64,000 bases of DNA from Angiostrongylus vasorum (Eukaryota; Nematoda; Chromadorea; Rhabditida; Metastrongylidae), in assembly GCA_018806985.1 (NCBI GenBank), contig JADANN010000388.1, positions 682,001-746,000 of the forward strand, in the 5' to 3' direction. A model generated the notes under the pieces. The model saw only the letters and a program-made list of their open reading frames with translations. It did no database searches and was not told the DNA's origin. Position 1 is the first letter of the stretch. Each line of letters starts with the position of its first letter. Below are positions 21,543-33,000 of the stretch, in pieces. The translations under genes were made by a program, and so were the position numbers.

Positions 21543-21803
21543 CGATAAAGCTGTCGGCGTTGATCAATCCCTAAGGAATGCGCCATGCATTCGACTTCAC
21601 AAAGCATCGTTGGAGGAATGCACATTTGGCCTTTGCAATGACTAGCAGTGGCCTACCATTGTATCGAGCCAGTGCTGCTATCTTCCCAGACACCTGTTGT
21701 ACCAATTTGCCGACTTCGGGGCGATCGAAGGCTTGGTGAGCTTAGGGCGTGGGGATCGATCCCATGTATATTGGCGCATTTAACCACTGCGCTACGCGCG
21801 TCC
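21543..21803 (-). mobile_element. tRNA-derived SINE (family S)
   Basis: Minus-oriented from the tail 'gataaagctgtcggcgttga' to the head 'accactgcgctacgcgcg'. A B-box-like ggatcgatccc lies near 21752. The body is slightly shortened near 21620. Confidence 0.75.
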
Positions 21804-22261
21804 TTGTGTAGAAGTTTAAACTTTACTTTAAGTAGGAAATAACTGCTAACATAATACTGAGTCGACCAATAACAATTATTTCACCAAGATGACTTCTGAA
21901 AAGTTACAAGATATTCTAGATATTGTTTCATCGCAAGAATCTTTCAGGTCTAAAAACTATTCGATATCGTTCGTACTCTGCTGTTCTTCCATAAATTTGC
22001 TAGAAGTGGCGAGTTCCATTGAAAAACCAGCCTTATTGTCTTGCTTTCTGTTATATTAGCAGTAATAAATAATAGTTTGTTACTATCTGTGTTCGAGTTA
22101 CGCGAACTTTTAAATTCTGCAGCTCTTTGAAACCTTTTTGTGTTTTTTCCAAGAATCATGGGTCTTAGCGTAGAAGTAGCTTCTAAATTTGTTTTGCCGA
22201 GGTCATTTTAGTGAAGAATATCCTACTGTTGTTAATAATGCCGAGGAAGGTGGATGTAACT
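21804..22261. other. No recognised feature
   Basis: No supported gene or repeat. Confidence 0.4.
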
Positions 22262-22522
22262 CAATAACAGCCTTAAGCAATTCCTCATGGATGCGCTGTC
22301 TATTCGACTCCGTACGACGCATCGCATAGGTGAACGAATTCATATTTGGCGTATACCATGACTAGAGCATGATGATGAATCATTATCGACGTTTTTTATC
22401 CTTCCAGAGAAGTCTGGTAGCAATTTGCCGACTCCGGAGTGAGGGAGAGTTTGTTTCGACCTGATGCGAATCGGATCTAGCGAGTATTGCAGGAACTCGA
22501 ACTACTGCGCTACACACACTCT
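22262..22522 (-). mobile_element. tRNA-derived SINE (family S), diverged
   Basis: 'agcaattcctcatggatgcg', 'agaagtctggtagcaatttg' and the head 'actactgcgctacacacact' keep the family order. The B-box region is disrupted. Confidence 0.6.
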
Positions 22523-23164
22523 CAAACTAGCAGTGTGACAGTTAATAACCAAGGCTTCTGATGTCCAAGGCTTATGAGAAAAACCATTTATTCCTCCCAG
22601 TGGAGGAAGGCACTTATTTATGAAGGAAAGCTATGTGAGCTTTGTTTGAACTGCAACATTGGTCGTTGGGCGTAGTTCCTCAAGAGTTCCGTAGTTTTAA
22701 TTCGATGTGTATCGATGATTCGATAGATGGCGATTTCGTGACAGTTTTTTTGCATTTCAAGACACTTCTTGAAAACGTCTGCGAACAATTTTCTGACGAA
22801 ATAGCTCAGGATCGCCGAGATTTCCTATTGCAAAAACCTTCATTCCATTCAGAAAACTGCTGCTGGCGGGGGATTCATTCCAAACCACTCCATTGGAATT
22901 AGAGCAAATCCGTCGCGACGATTTTTCCGGAAAAAACTTCAGTACAGGACGTTATAAAGAAGGATTTTTTCTTTCAACGTTCAGGAGAACTTGAGCATTT
23001 TTTTTGCACGTTTAAAATTGAAGCAAATTTGGGCGATATGATTCTTTCTGGTATGACAAAAGAAGACTACAGAGCTTTAACACAGTCAGCAAGAAGGACT
23101 CTTATTTTCGTATGAGTAGTGGAAAACTCAGAAAAATTAGGAAACATGCGGATAACAATAATTA
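22523..23164. other. No recognised feature
   Basis: An open frame of 86 codons (22642-22902 plus) contains 'NVCEQFSDEIAQDRRDFLL', which is mildly protein-like, but shows no known motif. Confidence 0.35.
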
Positions 23165-23510
23165 CGAGCTTTCTAAATGAGCTAAATTTCCGAGCCGCAA
23201 GTGTTTGTAGTGGGGGGCGAACGCGCTATAAACATTTCCGGAGGCCAGTGCATTCACCACCACACCATGCGGGTCCTTCGTTTCGCCTGTCTCTCAGCTA
23301 GTTTCCTATCGATCTATTATCGATCTACTGGTGGAGAACGCGTTAGCCCCCGGGAAGGGTAATAGCTCGTTCGGTCCCCACCGCAGGCACCTGCGGTCCA
23401 GAGTTTTGCAAATATCTCAGCATCGTCTTGATTGTATTTCACATGATACCCTGCCGTGAAAAATTATAGTAGGCAGTAAATAAAAAAGTTAAGATTGAGC
23501 TAAGTTTTTT
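23165..23510. mobile_element. Family E tRNA-like repeat, inverted pair
   Basis: A minus unit (23165-23310, ending 'cgtttcgcctgtctctcagc') faces a plus unit (23325-23510, 'gagaacgcgttagcccccgg' to 'taggcagtaaataaaaaagt'). Both carry the 'gcaggcacctgcggtcc' region or its complement. Confidence 0.65.
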
Positions 23511-23706
23511 TCTTATGGGTTAATCCCCATGTTAAAGTAACGTTTCACTATTCTTTGCTCAAGTACAATGTTCTTTAAGCTTCCTTTCATTCCCTTAAAT
23601 ATTTCAACCAAAATTTCACCAAAAAATAAAAGCAAATTAAACAATCGCGAGGCCGTTAAACGGCATACATTTACTTCCATAGAAAAACACAATACAATAC
23701 AACAGT

Positions 23707-23742
23707 AGCTGACGTTTCGGCAGTATCGCCTTCTTCAGAGCC
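23707..23742 (-). ncRNA. Hammerhead ribozyme motif, complete core
   Basis: On the minus strand: GGCT, CTGAAGA, A, helix II GGCG-ATAC-TGCC (one G-U), GAAA, CGTC, AGCT. All core positions are conserved. Helix III is reduced to the ACGT palindrome. Confidence 0.7.
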
Positions 23743-24006
23743 GCTTTTTTTTACGTGCCTTCCAATGAGGAAGATTAGAACAGCTGATCATAGTCGCATA
23801 AGGTTGACGAATTTTTTCGTCGGATTAGTCAACCTTATGCGACTATAATCAGCTGTTCTAATCTTCCTCATTGGAAGGCGCGTAAAAAAGCGGTGAGTTT
23901 TTTCGAGAAGCTGTGGACCATGCAATTACCATACAGTTTTTCGTCTTTTTTGTAAGTGTTATTGAAGCGTTTGGCCTAGTAAATTGTATATCAGTATACC
24001 CTTCCA

Positions 24007-24042
24007 GGCTCTGAAGAAGGCGATACTGCCGAACCTTCAGCT
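24007..24042 (+). ncRNA. Hammerhead motif, mutated partner of 23707
   Basis: GGCT, CTGAAGA, A, GGCG-ATAC-TGCC as in the left arm, but GAAACGTC is changed to GAACCTTC. Losing A15.1 and G16.2 should abolish activity of this arm. Confidence 0.55.
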
Positions 24043-24131
24043 ACTGTTGTGTTGTATTGTGTTTTTCTATGGAAGTAAAAGTATGCTGCATAACAACCTC
24101 GCGATTGCTGAACAAGAAGACGACGCATTCA

Positions 24132-24165
24132 TATTCCAATGCCGAGGTTAGTAGAAAGTCGATCC
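24132..24165 (+). repeat. Shared PLE-type terminus
   Basis: 'tgccgaggttagtagaaagt' then 'cgatcctgac' ends the element containing H3. Confidence 0.55.
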
Positions 24166-24224
24166 TGACATTCAACCGACAAGAGAGGGATTTGTCAGCA
24201 ATTCAGTTTTCTCGGTAAACAGAC

Positions 24225-24510
24225 ACGGGTTTGTTATTACAATATTTATTCATCACAGGCAATATTTCGGCGGTCTAGTCTTCTTCAGAACCATTTTGCG
24301 CTTTATAAGTCTTCCAGTTGTCGTTAGAAATCAATCGCACCAAGTCTTACTTGAGTGAGGCATGTGTCTGAATCTGGTCAAAAAAATCGGCCTAGGGTAG
24401 GGGCGCGAGGTCACACGTGATCACAAGGCATTTCTCTTCAGGGTTAATTTTTTGAGATTTTGGAATTCATCGGAAACGCTTCAACGCTTCTATGCGTTGC
24501 CGTTTTATCT
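24225..24510 (-). mobile_element. PLE-type fragment (H4)
   Basis: 'atatttattcatcacaggca' leads into a decayed hammerhead motif (24259-24292 minus: CTGAAGA, weak helix II, GAAATATT). Then comes 'gcgctttataagtcttcca', as in the H1 loop, and the internal segment (24365-24510) shared with 10270-10400 on the opposite strand. Confidence 0.5.
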
Positions 24511-25439
24511 CATCCGTTATGTCTTTGCGCCCTATGTGTACTCAGTAGTGTTCTGTCTGGTTTTAGAATCCTCCCTAACTAAGCGTTCTTCCATAGAGGC
24601 GCAGAGTGGTCTACTAGTTTCGCCTAGGTATTCCCTCACATTCTTTTCAAGAAGTCAGGAACACCGTATCTGAACTCATGAAATCATCATCTCTGCCTTT
24701 AAGGCACATTATACAGTTTTTTTCATAAACGCTTATACAAGCGGTTACGACGAAGCTGGCGTGTTATAGTGTCGGTGGCATTTCAAACACTGCTACCTAT
24801 TTCTCTAGACCAGCTAGACCAGTCCTTTTTGAACAACACTTTTTAGCTGCACTTATTTCGTTGAAAATGAAGGCAGAATAAACGTGGTCTTAAATTTGAA
24901 GATTTGCAGTTTGGAGGCTTTGTTTTTCAACCCTGTCCCAGACAGCTACCGTTTCGTTGCCACTGGAATTAGCTACTTGACGTGCTAATTTCCTATGATT
25001 TTCTTCCTGTGAACACACTGGTGGCTGTTTCTAACATGTTTCTCACAATCGCCTTTTTTGTAGGTGCAAGATGAGGGGAGGAGTAATGAACCAGTATGTT
25101 TTTGTTACTAGGACGTTTGGTACTGTAGTCGCTTTCGGATAAGGTAATCTGAAAGTTCCAGAGTGGAAGCTAGTTTCCTTTGTTTCTCTCTGGTAAATAC
25201 TAAGAACTCTGATTGTTCAAAACACATGTCCATCTCGTCTTTTGTGGAGCAGATGAGAAAACATTTTTCGATATAGCTATAGTGCACTACACCACAGACT
25301 GCGTACGGGACCTTTCAACTTTTTGACCTGAGCCAGACACATTCCTCACCCATGCAAGACTCTGTGCAGCTGGTCTCTAGCAATAACTGTTAGAGTTACA
25401 AATAACAGAACGGCGAGTGTAACCGTAAGTATACTGAGG
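24511..25439. other. No recognised gene; one short PLE-like match
   Basis: Only 'gacacattcctcacccatgc' to 'tgtgcagctggtctctag' (25325-25380) matches elsewhere (10400-10445). Otherwise nothing recognised. Confidence 0.4.
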
Positions 25440-25695
25440 TATGAGTAAAACTTGGGAACTCAGCTAGGTTTCGAACTCGCGATTGCACTTACTGGGGCTC
25501 AGGTGCTGTCCACCACACTAACGAGGTCTCTGCTTTTCCTTTACTTCACCCAGTTTTCTAATCTAATGGTGCTATCAGCAATCAACTGTCAGCAGGAATG
25601 GCCTGGGAACACAAATCGGCATCTTTGTTGTTGTGTTTCACGTAACACCCTGCCTTGAAGATAGAGCATGGGCAGTAAATAAAAGTCGAACATTA
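25440..25695. mobile_element. Family F tRNA-like repeat
   Basis: On the minus strand 25445-25530 looks like a tRNA head: 'tagtgtggtggacagcac' (A-box region) and gagttcgaaacc (B-box-like). To its right lie the F block 'gctatcagcaatcaactgtc' and an E-type tail 'ccctgccttgaagatag' with 'gggcagtaaataaaa'. Confidence 0.55.
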
Positions 25696-27074
25696 TTGTC
25701 AATACAGAATGTTCCTTTAGTAGTTTAGTCAGGAACTATGATAGCATCCTAAGCTTTGCTTGCATTCCTTGAAGATGCGCTTTATTTAAATCTATAGACT
25801 CACTATTCAAATTTTCTCTACAGTAATTTGCCACCTGGGAGAACAAGCGAAACACGTCGAGTTGTACATCGCATCTTTTGCAATCCTACTAGAAAAACTT
25901 CGATTCTTCGAATTTACATTTTTCTACTTCTTCATTCCCACAAGAAGCTGTTTTTGAACGGCATCGAAAGTGGAGATTAAAAAATAGTTTTCTATATGAA
26001 TCGTACACTTGAACGTCAAGGTTTATCATTAGAAAACCGTTGGTTGATTCTCCGAAACCACGCCCTCCATGAGGAAAAGGTTGAGCTTTCTTCCTGACGG
26101 AACTCCAAACAAACGGTCCAACACGGCGTTCCGACAGTCGAAATTTTCTAGGCCTTAGTTAGCAGTCTAATATAGCTAATGCGAACTCGAAGCTGGTCGA
26201 TTTCGTACAAGAGGAAACGTTGGAAAAAAGGCGTAAACTTCTCTTTTACACTATGACACTTGTCAGTGAAAAAAGAAAACTAGGGCTTTCCTGATCAATG
26301 CAAAGTATAAAGGGCGAGAAATAGTTTAGCTGTTAAGAGAACTTGGGAAAATATCCTATACCTTCCACATGGGATTGATTAATTGCGATATTATACATAT
26401 TAATTTTAGAAATTTTCCCAATTGCAACGAATTTTAAGTGCCTTAACTGAAAATCCTCATACTTACAGAAAAAAAATCGGAGGGAGCCCTGGAATTCTTG
26501 ACGAAGCCGATTAACGATTACATCGGATATTGGGGACACCCTTGAATAGCATAACTCTCACCTCCACAGATGACTGCTTGTGTGATTCTCGAGAGGTTAA
26601 GAGGCTCCGCGAAATAAGGGTTCATCCTTTCATATGATTGCGTCGGTGGAGTGTGTTGTCGATCGGTGGCCTGAAAGATGACGCTATAGCGAAACGACAG
26701 AGGGAAAGGCGAACTCCGCCACTACACCGTGATTACGACAAGCAACCTTTGTATTGCTAAGTTCCCTTGAATGGTCGATTTTCTCCGAAGAAAAGATTTC
26801 ATTACTCAGTTTTTTATTCCGTTCTCGTTGCACTAAACCTTTTCGGAACTACCAGAGGAAATCTTCTTAATTTCCTTAAATGTTTGCCATAAGAATTGCA
26901 TGAGTTTTGTATCACAAGTAGGATCACACTGTCGACATGTTTATAAGCCTCATACTCTTTATTCTTCACTTACTTTACTCAAACGAACTGTCTGGGTCGA
27001 GAATCATCGTTCTATAAATGCAAATGCAATCGTTGTTCATTTAAATATTTTACTTTTACAATTCAAGTTATTAT
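25696..27074. other. No recognised feature
   Basis: No supported gene or repeat in about 1.4 kb. Confidence 0.4.
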
Positions 27075-27245
27075 TTACTTCCACTCATTTTAATGGCAGG
27101 TTGTGTCGAAATATAATTTCAATGATGCTGAGATATTTGGAAAACTCCGGACCGCAGGTGTCTGCGGTAGGAAACGAACGCGCTATTACCCTTTCCGGGG
27201 GCTAACGTGTTCACCACCCCACCATGCGGGTCCCTCGTTTCGCCT
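27075..27245 (-). mobile_element. Family E tRNA-like repeat
   Basis: 'cattttaatggcaggttg', 'aatgatgctgagatatttgg' and 'gtctgcggtaggaaacgaac' through 'caccatgcgggtccctcg' follow the family in reverse orientation. Confidence 0.6.
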
Positions 27246-30200
27246 TTTGCTTTTATATTACAGATCAGAGTACAAATCACCCAAAAAGGGCTTGACTGTA
27301 TTCACCTCTATAGGAATTTGTTGCTTTCTTACGACCAAGCAGTCGGTATTAATAACGTAGTTCCACTAATGATACTTTATCGGTGACAACCTCACCGCCT
27401 ATGCTGACGCGTGCGATACCCTTAGTAAATTGCTTGTAACAGGATAGACATCATTGTACCGTGAAATTTCAACGCTTTTCATCGTTTTTCCTGCACCCTA
27501 ACAGGGTTTACTTTCCTCTTCGTGTGCTGCGTTGTGTGTTTATGGCTTTTGGCCATAACCATTCCAATATTCATGGACATTATCCTAGCGATGCGGTTGC
27601 CTTTCCTGTCCCATCAACCATTCTAACTCACGCGTCCACGTTTCCTACCGTGTCGTTCAGCTATAGTTTCATCTACGTCTATTTGTAAATTATAAATGTA
27701 TCCATGGCCCACGTTCCACTTAAATCTCTCGGTAGCTAAGAAGTTTTCTAAATTTTAAACGATCTTCTTTCTTGCTCAGCAAACTCAGAGTTAGCCATCC
27801 ATCACTTTCGAAAATGTACATCCCTATGAGGTATCCTATATAGGTTGTGCCTAGCTTTAGACTAGAATCGCTTCCTCATTCATATTGCACGACTTTTGAG
27901 CTCAATAGTTTCGGAAAATTCTCTATGACCTTTGCATGAACACCTTGCTTCCAAGTATGTGCAAATCCACTGTCGTTGCTTCATACCCAGATTTTTTTCT
28001 GACAAAACCAACACATAAAACCTTTCCAAATGACTGTAGATGACAAACGGCATGGTTTCTCTCAAATTTAAATGTTCGCATTGAGCGTAATATTGAATAG
28101 AATATTGAGGTGAAGGGCATAAGATCTAGAAAGCCTAGAAAAAAAGAGAAACGGATGAAGCGAAATGCGCAGATGATGAGTAAAATAATGACGTGAAATC
28201 ACTCACCATTTGCGAGACATGACGGTTATCCGCGAGCCTATTTGTCAAGATTTTTCATTTTTCATATCGCGTTTAAATATTAAAAAGCCTCTGAATTCTC
28301 AGCCCCATTCCAGGGAACGATTTCTGTGAAACGTGTTTATGAATAAAGTTCAACGATTCCTCAGTTAAAGCTTTTAACTTAAAGCACTTAGTGAACAGAC
28401 TATGGACGCGTTAATTGTTTGCAATTTTTAGCGGATGTGAATAGCTAAAGTTTTAGCCTCTCTTCATTGCTGACGCTTGGTCGGAACAAAGGTCGCTTCT
28501 AGCTACGTGGCGGGGAGCTTGCGCTCATTCCGTATGCAGTTAGGCACCCATTCCGACTCACACATGCTTAAATGAGCCAGACACCGTGGCTCTATTGTCC
28601 GGCTATGCATTGCATTAGAGCGCTGCTCATTTATCGTGGCCATACGTGTGCAGTCAACTAACTACACATCACTAAGCTCGGTCAAAAAACTCGATCAATG
28701 AAAGAACTGGGTGCGCTGCGGCAAAATTCTAAAGATCACTTTCTCTTGATAAAAAAGTGAGCAGGATGAAAAAATTTTATAGATCTTCGCTGCTACCTTT
28801 ATTGTTATAAGCTTTCATCGTTCGTTTCGTCCGTTCGATTGAATAAGTTCTACCTTAAAGGAAAACAAAATGTTGATTACGGTGACATTTTTTTGAACAA
28901 AGCGAATCAGTGTAAATTAAGACAGCGTACTTTGTCAATCTTGAATTCGCTTTGATTAAATTTACTTGTTGCCAAAGAAAGTATGTAATGAACTAACAAC
29001 GCAAGACTGCCACGAATGGATCAGACGTTCACATCAGCGCTACAATGAATCAGTCAGCTTTCTGAATTCAGCCACAACCTCCTGTCGCTTTGAGATTTAG
29101 CCATAGCAAAAAATTTCGACATCTTGCTCTAGCTGGTGATAGGATCTACTGTGGAAAGAAGCGTTGAAAGCAGAACTGCTTCGAAGGATCTAACAAAAAA
29201 GAAAATCAGTATAAATGTAAGTAATGCAAGATCGTTTTCTATAACAGGGAAGTTGCTCTAAATTTCAACCAGGCGACCGACCGAGCTTAACTGGCACCTT
29301 CTAGATTTCAGATGTGAAGACTAGGCTATTTTTTTGTCTTAGCAGAAAAATAAATACGATTTCAACGCACGCTTTTATGTTGTGCCACCAACATGTTCAC
29401 TCTGGTTTTATATAAGATCTGCATTTGTGTATTGTTCCTATATTTCCTAAGTCCTTTGAACTGCACGCAGCAAGGGAATTATGTTTTTTGTTTCTTCACA
29501 ACGTCATATGTTTTTATGCCTGCAAGGCAGGAGTAACAAGCATTACCCATGATCAATGGGAATTCCTTGAACTTAAAAAACGTTTTAGTGGAAAGACTTA
29601 TCCATTAAAAATTTTTGCTTTACCCATTAGAGTTTAGAAGGAAGCGTATTTACGTATATCATGTCCCCCACCTAAAGAGCTTCGATATATTCTAAATCGT
29701 GTGAAGCGTAAGATGGGCAGTAATGGACTACCAAGGGGGTCATGCCCAGTCCACGTAAATCCAGCCAGTTATACTTTGGTTATAATTTCTAGCGACGACT
29801 ATAGACAACAAGTTCTAGAGAGGACTCGTAATTTGCTTAACAGTTTTACCTAGGTTATAAGTGTTTTCCCAAGCAGATTGATTGGATGGCTTGGCTTGGA
29901 CACGGCTTTCAACACAACATACTCGTTCACTTCTTAAGTGGGTTAGGCTATTGATTACTAGTTATTACAGTCCATTATATTGCTGCTGTCCTTATGACTG
30001 CACATTAACGAGCTTATTTATTCGATAATGGTGAACTCAGGACTTTCAAAAAAATAATGGGTCGCCCGTATTGAGTTGATGTGAACACTACCAGCATCCT
30101 AGCTATTCTCTTGCGGTAGGGTTACGGTCATTCCAGTCATCCCGTTAAGCATCGTTGTGAAAGTTCATTGAAAACCATAAGGTGTTGGTAAATCTTTCAC

Positions 30201-32022
30201 ATCACATTACACGAAGGTAGGAGAAAGTCTTCACGGGCGTTCGCATTCCTCTTGCTTCCCATCTATCCTTTTTTTCATTGAGTTCATTCCATTGCTGAGT
30301 TTAATCTTGTGAGTGGGGACTGTTTCAGAACAAGTTAATTTAAAATATATTGAACGGCATATATGTTATCGAATATGAAAATATGAATGAGAATCAAGCA
30401 AAGAGCAGAACACTCAGGTCGTCTGAGCGTTTGCTATCTATCTTTCGTCGATCTTTCATTTGATTGCAAGAGGTTTCTGTCGATCCATCGATAGGTATCC
30501 TTTAAAAACTGCTTCTTGCTAATGTTGTTCAAACCAAGAGGATTCCTTCAATTTTCCCCACTTTTTTCTGCTATCACTTCCTCATCTTCTTGCGTTTTCC
30601 GCTTATTTTCGCTTCCAGTTGATTAGCTCACTTGTTTAATAAATGCTCGCGTTGGCCTTTTTAATTTTCGTGCTCCTCGAATAAATGCCTACTTAATGAG
30701 GCTGCGAAGAAATTTTCCATATCTCCTTGTGACAGTTGTCCATGTGCTTTTGATGTCACTTTTTTCCAGAATATGTATAAAATTGGAAAAGAGCTAGCAC
30801 AGTGCTGGACTACCTGACCAAAGTAACTTGATAATTACAGTATTTTCCTCTGCAGTAGTATCACAAGTGATCTGCGAGGTCTTATCTTGTCCTGAAAAAA
30901 AACACTGTGCTACTTTGAATAATATTCATACCACCCAGCATACTCATCTACTTTACCCTGTTGGTCACTGTTATCGTTTTTATTCACTTTTGTCATGTGT
31001 AGTTTTAAAAGATACTGCAAGAATTACGCCCAACAAGGTTCAACTCGAAAGGCAGCATGCTTTGGGAATCAACAACTGAATAGAAAATATCCAATAGAGA
31101 AGCTTTCGACGATGCACTCTTCACCACTTCTTTCGAGATTCTGACTATAATCGATTAGAACGGCTAACATCTTTCGTAACTCCTAGGAACTTCTTTCTGT
31201 CCGTTTCTATCCACATTTTAATCTCTAATCTTTTCATTTGTTCTCCCTTTTTTTGATACATAGAGACTTTGTCAACTTGTCCTCACATCATTTATGAAGC
31301 CAATAACTTCTATCAGTTTCATTTTCTTGGAACCGTCATCCATAGAATTCGTTGGTTTTCTCTTTGGAGCTGGGTGCTTCTTCAGTATTCATTCTCATTC
31401 ATCGTTTGACATCTTAAACGCTGGTCAAGTGTAGTTTGCTTTTAATCCTAATATGGACTTGCTAGCGCGTTCTCAGGTCTTCACAACAGGAAGTCGTCGG
31501 CCGTCTTGGATTAGACGGAAGTTTGCTGCCTTTACGATTTCTCGTGCATCAATGACTCTTGTAATTAATCGACGGGCTGATCGATGACGACGTACCAAGC
31601 TGATTTCTACAAGGAAAAGAAGCTTGGTGAATGCGCTACGCCACTTGTTTCCCAGGCCCAGAATGAGATGGAATGTGGGTGGCAAATATGGTGTAGTTTT
31701 CTAAATTGTTTTAATCTGTTCCAGCGAAACAACGAAATCAGTTCTTTCGAAATTCTGTGCTAAAGTTCATTGCTTTACTCCTTACTATAGTAATCTCCGT
31801 CGTTTTTGATGAAAAACATGTTTTTACCAAATACCTGACATTCTTTGCATGCTATGAAAGTGGAGGTCCCAACTATTCCTAACACAAGTGCGATCAAATC
31901 AAGCATTAACATGTTATGTTACAATTGAGTCTTCTTACTCAACACGGGTCGTTGTGACTGATGTCGGCTTCTCTGCTTGCAACAAGCTGCTCCCAACTTT
32001 ACTTAGCACATCTCCTATCAAA
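27246..32022. other. Repeat-poor stretch, no recognised gene
   Basis: The longest interval (about 4.8 kb) without any of the repeat families. Open frames are short (up to 83 codons) and unremarkable. A GC-richer patch at about 28485-28680 ('agctacgtggcggggagctt') has no assignable function. Confidence 0.4.
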
Positions 32023-32326
32023 TCAGGTCTTAATAAAAAGAATAAAGCTCTCGGCGTTGATCAATCCCTGAGGGATGCGCCATGCATTCGACTTCATTAA
32101 GTATCGTTGGAGGTGACTGAATGCATATCTGGCCTTTACAATAACTCGCGGTGGCCTACCGATGTATCGAGCCAGTGCTGCTATCCTCCCAGACAAGTCT
32201 GGTACCAATTTGTCGACTCCGGATGGATGAAAGGCTTGGTGGGCCATGGGCGCGGGGGATCGATTCCACGTGTGTGTCGCAGTGGCGCCTCCAACCACTG
32301 TGCCACATGCGCCCTCAAGTCTTAAT
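32023..32326 (-). mobile_element. tRNA-derived SINE (family S) with target-site duplication
   Basis: A full minus-oriented copy (about 32035-32314) runs from the tail 'aataaagctctcggcgttga' to the head 'ccactgtgccacatgcgccc'. It is flanked by TCAGGTCTTAAT (32023-32034) and TCAAGTCTTAAT (32315-32326), one mismatch in 12. The 130-codon open frame across it is a repeat shadow. Confidence 0.8.
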
Positions 32327-32674
32327 GAAATTAAGTTAATGAAGTTTACTGTGTCCGATATTTTAAACGTCACTGTTGCAGACTTTGACAGATTATTTAC
32401 AAAGTACAGCCTCATATAATTATCACATTTTATTCCTCTTTCTATTTCATCCCTTGTTCCACCTTTTTTTCCTGACCATCGTCGTTTTCTCCCAAATTCA
32501 TGGGCGGGACTGCTTCAAGGTTACCAAGACTGCCCATCGTGCGTCAACGTTACTCTATTCGGCGCACAATCCTTCTTCATACCTTGTATCCAAGTTAATG
32601 TCCTTGGTAGCGGCTAATTGTCTATCCAAGCTATAGATATCAACTTTCATGATCATACATTGCTTATCCTTGTT

Positions 32675-33000
32675 CAGCTTACACGAGGTTGTTACAAAAC
32701 TTTTATTCGACTAAGGCTTCGACGTTTCCTATTCTTCAGAGCCAGTGAGTGACCCAAGTCGATGGTCCACAGTAGTTCGTACTCGCGTTGTGGATCTTCG
32801 TAGTCGTATCGAGACGTATCGTCTTCAGTGGAGCAAGGCTCAAATGAAGTAAGCTTGCTCGGCAGCGTCGTTTTATGCACGACGCCTGTTGACTTATTGA
32901 CTATTGACTGACCATCAATTCGGATCATCGACTCGCACGAAGACGAAGACGTCGGAAGGTTGGCCGAATAAACGTTATTTAACGACTTCGTTTAATCTGA
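32675..33000. mobile_element. PLE-type family A copy with both ends
   Basis: The left end (32680-32830, minus) has 'cagcttacacgaggttgtta', a decayed core (32710-32743) and 'gtcgatggtccacagtag'. The right end (32925-32990, plus) has 'gaagacgaagacgtcgga' and 'ggccgaataaacg'. The right-hand core keeps helix II GACG-AAGA-CGTC but has lost CTGATGA and changed GAAA to GGAA. Confidence 0.55.

Larger units (their letters stand above)
23643..24113. mobile_element. PLE-type nested double hairpin (H3)
   Basis: The outer arms 23643-23742 and 24006-24113 are inverted copies ('ccatagaaaaacacaataca', 'cagtatcgccttcttcagag'). Inside them a second, near-perfect hairpin has arms 23741-23808 and 23828-23893 ('aggaagattagaacagctga') around a 19-base loop. 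Both outer arms carry a hammerhead-like motif pointing outward. The terminus 'tgccgaggttagtagaaagt' follows at 24132. Confidence 0.75.

Noticed and set aside
32023..32415. 130-codon minus-strand open frame
   Set aside because: It lies across a family S SINE with its TSDs, and similar frames recur in other SINE copies. It is a repeat shadow.
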